Shown here: positions 1 through 6,486 of the stretch, one piece after another
Layout: the number at the start of each line of letters is the position of its first letter
How positions within the stretch are numbered: position 1 is the first letter of the stretch
Assembly (NCBI GenBank): GCA_028571885.1
Contig: JAPVVU010000099.1
Coordinates: 1-9,828 of the forward strand
Origin: Gammaproteobacteria bacterium
GTDB lineage: Bacteria; Pseudomonadota; Gammaproteobacteria; GRL18
Length of the DNA: 9,828 bases
Reading direction: 5' to 3'
Program-made: the position numbers and the translations under genes
Notes under the pieces: model-generated
The model's input: the letters and a program-made list of their open reading frames with translations, nothing else
Told to the model about the DNA's origin: nothing
Database searches by the model: none

Positions 1-642
1 GATTTCAGGTAAAATGCCCTGTTTTATTAATTCAGTGTTGAGCTTTTCCAGCAGCTCTGCAATATGGGCAGAAATAAATTGTTCAAAATATTTATAGACG
101 TGGATTCGAATGTCAGGTGAAAAATCAAAGGGCTCCATACTGTCACGAAATGCGCTTAAAATGTTTTCAGCACCTAAAGGACTTTTTTCAATGTGCTCGC
201 CGTGGTTTTTAAGTAATGCAAAAATTCGGGTTTCTAAATGAGCAAATGCTTCGTGATTTTGTTTTATTATCTTTTCAATTGCGGTATCAAAGGATAGATT
301 TTCTTCCCAATCTTTTGTTGCTATAAGATTGAGTGTATCTTTTTTATTTCTTTTAGCAAAAGTGAAGCCATCCAGCTCCCCTTGTAAAGTCTGACCAATC
401 CTGGAGGTCTGGAAGTTTTTGGCAAGCGTACTTATAAATAAGGGAATAGCTTCACTCGTTGATTTTTGCAGACTATGTAATGCGGTAAAACAATCTGACT
501 GGACGGTGACGGAATTCGCTGTTTCAGCCCTGGCTATCAAATCGTCTGTTAGTGCGTCTGCAAACCGGCTTAGGGAGATAGAAAACCAATGCTCTGTAAT
601 GGTGTATAGGGGGAGCAGGGCTATATTAATATTTTTCTTCAT
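1..642 (-). CDS. DUF1631 family protein, N-terminal part (gene continues past the left edge)
   Basis: An uninterrupted minus-strand reading frame opens at the ATG at 640-642 and runs off position 1 after 214 codons, so only the N-terminal part is present. An in-frame TGA lies five codons upstream of this ATG, so it is the first possible ATG; no good Shine-Dalgarno site is visible. The resemblance to DUF1631 (PF07793) rests on residues 154-214: an SPLGAENILSAFRDSM block, then RIHVYKYFEQFI, then a helix ending LNTELIKQGILPEI. This matches the family pattern of a pick-the-gene-product segment followed by 'lyklFd' and 'LneLLieaGvLP'. Family members are large (several hundred residues), cytoplasmic and of unknown function, so most of this protein lies outside the window. 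There is no signal peptide or membrane segment in the visible part. The family call is from pattern memory, not a profile search. Confidence 0.72.
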   Translation of the reverse strand, partial: MKKNINIALLPLYTITEHWFSISLSRFADALTDDLIARAETANSVTVQSDCFTALHSLQKSTSEAIPLFISTLAKNFQTSRIGQTLQGELDGFTFAKRNKKDTLNLIATKDWEENLSFDTAIEKIIKQNHEAFAHLETRIFALLKNHGEHIEKSPLGAENILSAFRDSMEPFDFSPDIRIHVYKYFEQFISAHIAELLEKLNTELIKQGILPEI

Positions 643-714
643 GCACCGATAGTATCATTTTTGCCAGGTGTGATTTGTGAGTCATTGCTAAAAGTATTAC
701 TTAATAAGCAAAAT

Positions 715-942
715 TTAGAATCGGGACAAAGTGTTGCTTTTCCATAAAAAATAAAAGGCCTGTCCTGTGAGCATAAAACCAATAATTTTTAGCAAAGTTG
801 CAGTGCTCACATATTCCATTAAAGTGCCTGCTGTCAGCAAATAAACAGCTATATTGATGAATAACAGGGCTTTATCTTGTGTTTTTTGCTGTTCGTTATT
901 ACTCATAACATTGTCAGCGAGCATTTCTCTCAGTTTAGGCAT
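715..942 (-). CDS. small two-helix membrane protein, not recognised
   Basis: This 75-residue protein has a polar, charged N terminus (residues 1-24) followed by two hydrophobic stretches at about 25-42 and 48-67. They are separated by a short loop containing Glu43, and a basic tail (KSNTLSRF) follows. This suggests a small inner-membrane protein with two transmembrane helices. The ATG at 940-942 is preceded by AGGAG (complement of 954-958) with a rather long 11-nt spacing. An alternative start at Met13 has no visible ribosome site, so the longer form is preferred. It lies between apaH and the DUF1631 gene on the same strand, 80 bp after apaH and 72 bp before DUF1631, so co-transcription is possible but unproven. 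I do not recognise a family. The membrane pattern, ribosome site and position in a strand-consistent gap support a real gene. Confidence 0.6.
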   Translation of the reverse strand: MPKLREMLADNVMSNNEQQKTQDKALLFINIAVYLLTAGTLMEYVSTATLLKIIGFMLTGQAFYFLWKSNTLSRF

Positions 943-1022
943 GGTTTAGGCTACTCCTATTTATCGTTCGAATTATGACCAATAATAGCAGTTAAGTCAT
1001 AAAACTTCTAATTCAGTATCAA

Positions 1023-1928
1023 TTATACCGGCTTTTCACATTCAATCGTATAGAGCTCAGGTTTTTTTACCGGCTCAAGACTGTCTGTAGGCTCAGGGCT
1101 ATCTGTAGGCTCAGGGCTGTCTACAGGCTCATGGCTGTTTTTACTTTTATCACTATCCAGCTTCATCGCAGTTAAAGTGCCTCCCCAGAGGCAGCCGGTA
1201 TCAATTGCATAAACATTGCTCTGGCTGGTGATGCCGAATAAAGTAGACCAGTGGCCAAAAATAATTTTCAGGTCATTGCTTTTCCTGTCGGGTATTTCAT
1301 ACCAGGGAATATAGCCGTCCTTTTGACTACCAATGGGGCCTTTATCCTTAAAGTCAAGTTTCCCCCCAGGCTTACAATAGCGCATGCGTGTCAGACAATT
1401 GGTAATAAAACGCAAGCGTGCCCAGCCCTGTAAATCCTTATTCCATTTTTTTGGTTCATCGCCAAACATATTAGCCATGAATTGAGGATAATCATCACCC
1501 TGTAAGACATTTTCTACTTCACAGGCACATTTTTGTGCTGTTGTTAAATCCCACTGTGGCGGCAGACCCGCATGGATCATAGTATAGCCTAATTTTTCAT
1601 CATGGTGCAGTAGAGGACGGTGACGTAACCAGAGGATGAGTTCCTCCCGATCAGGTGCTTCAAGAATGCCATCCAGGGTATGATTTTTCACTTTTTCATT
1701 ACCTTCACAAATAGACAATAATGTCAGATCGTGATTGCCCAGAATACTGATGGCACTTTTTCCTAGCCCTTTTATAAATCGTAAGGTCTCCAGCGATTTA
1801 TCGCCCCGATTGATCAAATCACCCGCGAACCAGAGAGTATCTTTGTCAGGATCAAAGGCAATTTTTTCGAGCAAAGAGATGAGTGCATCAAAACAACCCT
1901 GAATATCACCAATAGCATAGGTGGCCAT
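1023..1928 (-). CDS. apaH: symmetrical bis(5'-nucleosyl)-tetraphosphatase
   Basis: ApaH hydrolyses Ap4A symmetrically to two ADP and keeps alarmone-like dinucleoside polyphosphates (and Np4 RNA caps) low in the cytoplasm. The 301-residue protein shows the calcineurin-like metallophosphatase motifs in order: GDIQGC (7-12), GDLINRG (36-42), GNHD (64-67), HAG (119-121) and GHW (225-227). It also has the ApaH signatures LRFITNCLTRMRYC and IDTGCLWGGTLTA. The first motif has Gln10 where E. coli has His; Gln is common in other proteobacterial ApaH, so activity is expected. The protein is about 20 residues longer than the E. coli enzyme because of an EP(V/T)DSP repeat insert at 267-290, placed between the last two core strands. 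The ATG at 1926-1928 has an AGAAGG ribosome site upstream with 11-nt spacing. The gene is divergent from glnE and lacks an adjacent apaG in this window. Confidence 0.96.
   Translation of the reverse strand: MATYAIGDIQGCFDALISLLEKIAFDPDKDTLWFAGDLINRGDKSLETLRFIKGLGKSAISILGNHDLTLLSICEGNEKVKNHTLDGILEAPDREELILWLRHRPLLHHDEKLGYTMIHAGLPPQWDLTTAQKCACEVENVLQGDDYPQFMANMFGDEPKKWNKDLQGWARLRFITNCLTRMRYCKPGGKLDFKDKGPIGSQKDGYIPWYEIPDRKSNDLKIIFGHWSTLFGITSQSNVYAIDTGCLWGGTLTAMKLDSDKSKNSHEPVDSPEPTDSPEPTDSLEPVKKPELYTIECEKPV
1059..1130 (-). repeat. four 18-bp tandem repeats inside apaH
   Basis: Four 18-bp units (1113-1130, 1095-1112, 1077-1094, 1059-1076) encode EPVDSP, EPTDSP, EPTDSL and EPVKKP, residues 267-290 of ApaH. 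The middle two units are nearly identical at the DNA level and the outer two are diverged. The unit length is a multiple of three, so copy-number change would not break the frame. The repeat lies in a surface loop between the IDTGCLWGGTLTA strand and the final strand LYTIEC. Confidence 0.9.
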
Positions 1929-1941
1929 TGATATTTATACC

Positions 1942-1970
1942 TTCTTTTAGTCAAATAGAAAGGCTATGAT
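1942..1970 (+). promoter_or_regulatory. possible glnE promoter
   Basis: TATGAT at 1965-1970 matches the sigma-70 -10 consensus at five of six bases. The element 17 bp upstream, TTCTTT at 1942-1947, is a poor -35 match. The position, about 38 bp before the glnE start in a divergent gap, is plausible. The evidence is weak and the call could be wrong. Confidence 0.3.
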
Positions 1971-1996
1971 AATACCATTATTAGCAACTCTGTGCA
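1969..1996 (-). promoter_or_regulatory. possible apaH promoter
   Basis: On the minus strand TGCACA (complement of 1991-1996, four of six matches to TTGACA) is followed after 16 bp by TATTAT (complement of 1969-1974, five of six matches to TATAAT). This lies about 40 bp upstream of the apaH ATG. Its -10 overlaps the candidate glnE -10 on the other strand, so if both are real the polymerases would compete. Confidence 0.35.
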
Positions 1997-2007
1997 GTGT
2001 ATAAATA

Positions 2008-5000
2008 ATGAGTGAAACAACACATACAACTATGACCTTAAAGAAGTCTTTAGAGAAGTCCCTGGAGAGGCCTGTTGATTTACCTTGTGCTTTAGAGCAG
2101 CATCAAAAAAGTACCATAGAAAAATTTTTGCAAATTACTAGTGACACGAAATTGGCACACCTTGCCGGGCAATCGGACAGAGTGAGCCTGCAGCAGTGGG
2201 TCAAAGTGATGGTCTGTAGTGATTTTGTGACACGCCAGTTAAGCCGACACAAAACGGTTATTGCTGAACAATGGCTGGCAGGTGATTTTGCCAGAGTGAT
2301 GCAAACAGATGAATTAGCTGAAAGGCTTGCTGAGCGTCTGCAGAATGTCGACACAGAACTTCAATTACTTCAGGTGCTGCGTGATTTTCGAAATCAGCAA
2401 ATGGTGCGCATCAGCTATCGTGATATCAATGGGCTGGCCAATTTAAACGAAGTTCTTTTTGAGCTGACTGAATTAGCTAACTGCTGCATCATACAATCAC
2501 TGCAGTGGCTGGATAAGGCCCAGCAAAAAGAATTTGGAACTGCTCTGGACAGTCAGGGCCGGCCTATGCCGCTCATTGTTATTGGTATGGGTAAACTGGG
2601 TGCCTATGAACTTAATTTTTCATCCGATATCGATCTGATTTTTGCTTTTTCAGAACATGGTGAAACCGTCAATGGTCCCCGAAGTATCAGCCATAATGAG
2701 TATTTTATAAAACTGGGCCAGAGATTGATTAAGGTGCTGAATCAAAAAACTGTGGATGGTTTTGTCTTCCGGGTTGATATGCGTCTGCGTCCCTTTGGCC
2801 AGAGTGGTCCTCTGGTTGTGAGCTATCATGCGCTTGAAGATTATTATGCCAGACATGGTCGGGAGTGGGAACGCTATGCACTCATTAAAGCCAGAGTTAT
2901 TACTGGCAGTGAAAGTGATAAGGACTCTCTTGGTTCTCTGCTCACGCCGTTTGTTTATCGACGCTATATTGATTTTAGTGTCTTTGAATCACTGCGTGAG
3001 ATGAAGGCCATGATTGCACAAGAGGTGAAGCAGAAGAAAAAAGAACATAATGTCAAACTGGGTGCTGGCGGGATCAGAGAAATTGAATTTCTGGTGCAGG
3101 CTTTTCAATTACTTCGGGGTGGGCAAAATGCTCAGTTGCGAGAAAGGCAGGTGCAAAAAGTACTTGTCACGCTTGGCGAGCAGTCTATTTTACCTGAAGA
3201 TGTTGTCACAGAATTACTGCACTGCTATGATTTTTTACGCACAACAGAGCATCGTATCCAGCAAATAGATGATCAGCAAACGCATAATCTTCCGGATAAT
3301 GTTTTTCCCCGAGCTCAAATTGCTTATGGTATGGGCTATAAAGACTGGGAAACTTTTGCCATCGAATTAGATGCGATCAGAAGTCGGGTTCATGAACATT
3401 TTGAACAATTGTTTCATACCACTAAGGTTCAGGATTCCGGGGCTGAAGACAGTGATAAGTCTCTTATGAATCAAGTGCAGGGGATTTGGCAGGCGAGTCT
3501 GAGTGAAGAGGATGCTGCTGATATTTTGTCTGCAATGGGCTATCAGGACGGCATGGCCATCGTCCGTTTACTGGATGCTTTCAGAGAGTCTCATCACTAT
3601 CGTAAGATGTCCAACGAAGGCAGTGGGCGTCTGGATAAACTGATGCCGCTGATATTAAAATCGGTGGCTCAGGTTGAAGACAGCGAAACGACGTTTAAGC
3701 GCATCATGGATGTCATTGAAAGTGTTTGCCGCCGCTCAGTTTATCTGGTTCTGCTGGTTGAAAACCCACTGGGACTTGCCCAGCTGGTGAAACTCTGTGC
3801 GGCCAGTTCCTGGATCACGCGTTTACTCAGTCGTTCCCCTGCTTTGTTTGATGAACTGCTTGATGCCAGAGTCTTATATGCACCATTGAGAAAGGAGCAG
3901 CTGTTTCAGGAACTGGAAGAGAAACTCAGCACCATTGAAATGGATGATCTGGAACAGCGTATGGAATTGCTGCGTCATTTTAAACAAAGCCAGACTCTCA
4001 GAGTGGCGGCCGCAGATATAGCAGGCATAGTGCCTGTAGAGAAAGTAAGTGATTACTTAACCTGGATTGCAGAAGTCATTATAGACTTTGTATTACAAAC
4101 CGCATGGCATGATCTGGTGCACCGTTATGGGCATCCTCAATCTACTTCGCATCAGTGTTCTTCTGCTAAAGATGAGTCTGCTGAAGTTCAGACTAAGGCT
4201 CATATAAATGCGGACATAAGTGCGGGCACAGGTTTTTGTTTATTGGGTTTTGGCAAAATGGGTGGTATTGAACTGGGATATAGTTCTGATCTGGATATGG
4301 TGTTTATTTTTTCCAATGCCTTTATTGATGGTGCAACTGATGCAAACAACTCAAGCAATGCTAAAAATTGTAAGTCGATAGATAATTTACAATTTTATTC
4401 CAAACTGTCCTTTCGCATTATGCATATATTACAAACAAAGACACATTCAGGCGCTTTGTATGAAGCTGATATGCGCCTCAGACCCAATGGTAATTCGGGC
4501 TTAATTACCAGCAGTCTCAAAGCATTTAGAGTCTATCAACTGGAAAAAGCCTGGACCTGGGAGCATCAGGCCCTGGTTCGAGCGCGATTCATTGGTGGCG
4601 ATAAGCAGTTGATTGCGGATTTTGATGCCGTTCGTAAGGAAATTTTAGGTCAAAGCAGAGCAACAGACGTCCTGAAAAAAGAAGTCCGTGAAATGCGTGA
4701 AAAAATGCGCGAGACATTAATCAGGAAGAGAAAAGGCTGCTTTGATATAAAACAGGGCTTTGGCGGTGTGGCTGACATTGAGTTCATTGTGCAGTTTATG
4801 GTGTTAAATTATGCCTGTAAATACCCGGATTTATTGACCTGGACTGACAATAAGCGAATTTTAGAAATGCTCGCAGAAATGGCTTTGCTGCCTGAGTCGA
4901 CCGTTGCTGATTTAAGTGAATGTTATCGTTTATTTAGAGCTCGCTTGCATCAATTAAGTCTTCAAGAGCGCTCAGCTCTCGTTTCAGTTGAAGAATTTAA

Positions 5001-5049
5001 AAATGAAAGAGAAAAAATACAGCGTCATTGGCGTGAGATAATGGAGTGA
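2008..5049 (+). CDS. glnE: bifunctional glutamine synthetase adenylyltransferase/adenylyl-removing enzyme
   Basis: GlnE attaches AMP to, and removes it from, glutamine synthetase (GlnA), switching nitrogen assimilation in response to glutamine and PII/PII-UMP. The 1013-residue protein has the expected duplicated nucleotidyltransferase layout. The N-terminal adenylyl-removing half carries GMGKLGAYELNFSSDIDL (193-210, metal-binding D207 and D209) and DMRLRPFG (from D257). The C-terminal adenylyltransferase half carries GFGKMGGIELGYSSDLDM (747-764, D761 and D763) and DMRLRPNG (from D821). Each half is followed by its GlnD-type helical segment, with REIEFLVQ and ADIEFIVQ. A central regulatory region lies between. 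It is about 65 residues longer than E. coli GlnE (946). Part of this is a Ser/Ala/Asp/Glu-rich linker at 711-741, just before the second catalytic motif. The ATG start has only a weak ribosome site. ilvE follows 69 bp after its stop. Confidence 0.97.
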   Translation: MSETTHTTMTLKKSLEKSLERPVDLPCALEQHQKSTIEKFLQITSDTKLAHLAGQSDRVSLQQWVKVMVCSDFVTRQLSRHKTVIAEQWLAGDFARVMQTDELAERLAERLQNVDTELQLLQVLRDFRNQQMVRISYRDINGLANLNEVLFELTELANCCIIQSLQWLDKAQQKEFGTALDSQGRPMPLIVIGMGKLGAYELNFSSDIDLIFAFSEHGETVNGPRSISHNEYFIKLGQRLIKVLNQKTVDGFVFRVDMRLRPFGQSGPLVVSYHALEDYYARHGREWERYALIKARVITGSESDKDSLGSLLTPFVYRRYIDFSVFESLREMKAMIAQEVKQKKKEHNVKLGAGGIREIEFLVQAFQLLRGGQNAQLRERQVQKVLVTLGEQSILPEDVVTELLHCYDFLRTTEHRIQQIDDQQTHNLPDNVFPRAQIAYGMGYKDWETFAIELDAIRSRVHEHFEQLFHTTKVQDSGAEDSDKSLMNQVQGIWQASLSEEDAADILSAMGYQDGMAIVRLLDAFRESHHYRKMSNEGSGRLDKLMPLILKSVAQVEDSETTFKRIMDVIESVCRRSVYLVLLVENPLGLAQLVKLCAASSWITRLLSRSPALFDELLDARVLYAPLRKEQLFQELEEKLSTIEMDDLEQRMELLRHFKQSQTLRVAAADIAGIVPVEKVSDYLTWIAEVIIDFVLQTAWHDLVHRYGHPQSTSHQCSSAKDESAEVQTKAHINADISAGTGFCLLGFGKMGGIELGYSSDLDMVFIFSNAFIDGATDANNSSNAKNCKSIDNLQFYSKLSFRIMHILQTKTHSGALYEADMRLRPNGNSGLITSSLKAFRVYQLEKAWTWEHQALVRARFIGGDKQLIADFDAVRKEILGQSRATDVLKKEVREMREKMRETLIRKRKGCFDIKQGFGGVADIEFIVQFMVLNYACKYPDLLTWTDNKRILEMLAEMALLPESTVADLSECYRLFRARLHQLSLQERSALVSVEEFKNEREKIQRHWREIME

Positions 5050-5104
5050 TACTCAGTCATAGTGTAGAATAGCTGTTTTTCTTTTTATTAACCCTGATTT
5101 GATT

Positions 5105-5110
5105 GAGGAG
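5105..5110 (+). promoter_or_regulatory. ilvE ribosome binding site
   Basis: GAGGAG sits 8 nt before the ATG at 5119-5121. This ideal spacing favours that ATG over the in-frame TTG at 5113-5115, which would be only 2 nt from the site. Confidence 0.8.
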
Positions 5111-5118
5111 TTTTGTTT

Positions 5119-6042
5119 ATGTCGATGGATGACAGAGATGGCGTCATCTGGTTTGATGGTAAAATGGTTCCCTGGCGTGATGCCAAAGTTCATGTATTAA
5201 CTCACACATTGCATTACGGCATGGGGGTTTTTGAAGGTGAGCGAGCCTATCATACTGATAAAGGAGCGGCTATTTTTCGCTTGCAGGAACATACTGAGCG
5301 TATGTTTCGTTCTGCGCATATTCTGAGTATGCCCATGCCTTTTGATAAAGAAACCATTAACGAAGCAACCAGAGCGGTTGTTGCGCAGAATAATCTCGAT
5401 TCAGCTTATATTCGTCCGATGGCTTTTTATGGCAGTGAAGGTATGGGGCTGCGAGCCGATAATCTGAAAGTTCATATCATGATTGCTGCCTGGGAGTGGG
5501 GTGCTTATCTGGGTGCTGAGAGTCTGGAAAAAGGTATTCGTATCAAAACTTCTTCTTTTACACGTCATCATGTCAATATTACTATGTGTAAAGCAAAGGC
5601 CAATGGCAACTATATGAACTCCATGCTGGCTCTGCAGGAAGCGTTGACCGATGGCTATGATGAGGCACTCTTACTGGATGTCGATGGTTTTGTTGCTGAA
5701 GGCAGTGGCGAAAACATCTTTATTGTTCGCAATGATACGATCTATACACCAGAGCTGACCTCTGCGCTGGAAGGCATAACCCGTGATACTATTTTCACAC
5801 TGGCGGCTGAATTGGGCTATGAGGTAAAAGAAAAACGTATCACCCGTGACGAAGTTTATTGTGCGGATGAAGCCTTCTTTACCGGTTCTGCTGCGGAAGT
5901 GACGCCGATTCGTGAATTGGATAACCGCCAGATTGGCAATGGCGGACGCGGACCTATTACTGAAAAATTACAAACTATGTATTTTGATCAGGTTCATGGT
6001 CGTCGTGATTTGTATCCCCAGTGGCAGACCCTGGTTAAATAA
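5119..6042 (+). CDS. ilvE: branched-chain amino acid aminotransferase
   Basis: IlvE is a fold-type IV PLP enzyme that transfers the amino group between glutamate and the keto acids of leucine, isoleucine and valine, the last step of their synthesis. The 307-residue protein is the usual family length. It begins with the typical DGVIWFDGKMVPWRDAKVHV strand and then HYGMGVFEG. The PLP-binding lysine is K160 in the AKANGNY motif, equivalent to E. coli K159. Further signatures are EGSGENIF, LEGITRDTI and FFTGSAAEVTPI, the cofactor phosphate region. The start was set at the ATG at 5119 because a GAGGAG site lies 8 nt upstream; an ATG at 5125 is a weaker alternative. It follows glnE by 69 bp on the same strand, as in Pseudomonas. 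Its 3' end, including the stop codon, is the first unit of a small tandem repeat array. Confidence 0.96.
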   Translation: MSMDDRDGVIWFDGKMVPWRDAKVHVLTHTLHYGMGVFEGERAYHTDKGAAIFRLQEHTERMFRSAHILSMPMPFDKETINEATRAVVAQNNLDSAYIRPMAFYGSEGMGLRADNLKVHIMIAAWEWGAYLGAESLEKGIRIKTSSFTRHHVNITMCKAKANGNYMNSMLALQEALTDGYDEALLLDVDGFVAEGSGENIFIVRNDTIYTPELTSALEGITRDTIFTLAAELGYEVKEKRITRDEVYCADEAFFTGSAAEVTPIRELDNRQIGNGGRGPITEKLQTMYFDQVHGRRDLYPQWQTLVK

Positions 6043-6272
6043 TGAAGGGTTAAATAAAGCAGATTAAGTGAACGTAACTATTCAGCGTGTTATTTACAAA
6101 ATGCCTGTGGTTGCTTATTTTTCTGACTTTGATTGTCTGAACGAAGTGGCATTTCATAACAGAAAGCGAAGTCAGAAAAATGAGTAACCATAGGCTTAAC
6201 ACGGGTAATTAATAAATACACGCTGAATAGTTACAAGTGAAAAGGTTAAATAAAACGGGTTAAATGAAGAAC
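6033..6272 (+). repeat. short tandem array (about 14 bp period), split by a MITE
   Basis: GGTTAAAT-type units start at 6033 (which includes the ilvE stop), 6048, a diverged GATTAAGT unit at 6062, then 6244 and 6258. Unit lengths are 13-15 bp. The copies at 6062-6073 and 6235-6243 join into one 13-bp unit if the palindromic element 6074-6234 and one copy of the 7-bp flanking repeat are removed. The restored array would have five units ending at the ribosome site of the zinc-finger gene. The array appears to have grown by tandem duplication of the last codons of ilvE. Confidence 0.65.
6074..6234. mobile_element. MITE-like palindromic element, 161 bp
   Basis: The ends are perfect 17-bp inverted repeats: GTAACTATTCAGCGTGT at 6074-6090 and its complement at 6218-6234. 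A second pair of inner arms, 6103-6131 against 6167-6195, matches at 25 of 29 positions. The whole element can therefore fold into a long, interrupted hairpin. AAGTGAA occurs directly before the element (6066-6072, then one extra C) and directly after it (6235-6241), consistent with a target-site duplication of about 7-8 bp. The element has no coding capacity, so it would need a transposase supplied elsewhere. It lies in the ilvE to zinc-finger gap and both strands could form RNA hairpins. I cannot assign it to a transposon family. Confidence 0.8.
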
Positions 6273-6276
6273 AGGA
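6273..6276 (+). promoter_or_regulatory. ribosome binding site of the zinc-finger gene
   Basis: AGGA lies 6 nt before the ATG at 6283 and just downstream of the last tandem-repeat unit, so the repeat array and MITE leave the translation signal intact. Confidence 0.6.
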
Positions 6277-6282
6277 AACCTT

Positions 6283-6486
6283 ATGGCACAAGTAAATGAT
6301 GCAGAATTATTAACACCCAATAGCAGTAATCGTTATGAACTGAAAGAGTCTGATTTGCCGGCACATTGTCCAATGCCGGGCACCAGTCTGTGGAATTCTC
6401 ACCCTAAAGTGTATCTGCCTGTTAAGGAAAACGGGGGTATGGCAAAGTGTCCATACTGCGGCGCTGAATATTTCCTAAAAGAGTGA
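6283..6486 (+). CDS. zf-CHCC zinc-finger domain protein
   Basis: This 67-residue protein matches the zf-CHCC family (PF10276), the domain also found in mitochondrial NDUFS6 and in small bacterial proteins. Putative zinc ligands are C29 (in HCPMPG), H40 (in WNSHPKVYL), C56 and C59 (in KCPYCGAEYFL). The N-terminal 25 residues are polar and without a recognisable motif. It has no signal peptide or membrane segment, so it is probably cytoplasmic. Its role is unknown; by family a metal-binding or redox-linked function is likely, not DNA binding. A good AGGA site precedes the ATG. The stop codon TGA overlaps the GTG start of waaF (GTGA at 6483-6486), so the two are probably translated in a coupled way. 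Confidence 0.88.
   Translation: MAQVNDAELLTPNSSNRYELKESDLPAHCPMPGTSLWNSHPKVYLPVKENGGMAKCPYCGAEYFLKE

Noticed and set aside
7..12. Gln instead of His in the first ApaH metal motif as a sign of inactivation
   Set aside because: The motif itself, GDIQGC at residues 7-12 of ApaH (1893-1910 in the window), is common in active-looking proteobacterial ApaH, and all other metal-binding motifs are intact.
419..652. Plus-strand 77-codon frame
   Set aside because: It is opposite the N terminus of the DUF1631 gene, whose reading frame is better supported and matches a family.
694..706. Hairpin after the small membrane protein gene
   Set aside because: TATTA/TAATA is only a 5-bp AT stem with a 2-nt loop, too weak to be a terminator.
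5113..5115. TTG as the ilvE start
   Set aside because: Only 2 nt would separate it from the GAGGAG ribosome site; the ATG at 5119 has the correct 8-nt spacing.
5050..5118. Promoter or terminator between glnE and ilvE
   Set aside because: TAGAAT at about 5065 has no acceptable -35 partner, and the T-rich stretch near 5080-5090 is not preceded by a stable hairpin.
6103..6195. Rho-independent terminator in the ilvE to zinc-finger gap
   Set aside because: The inverted arms belong to the palindromic element and no T-tract directly follows the stem, so I do not call a terminator.
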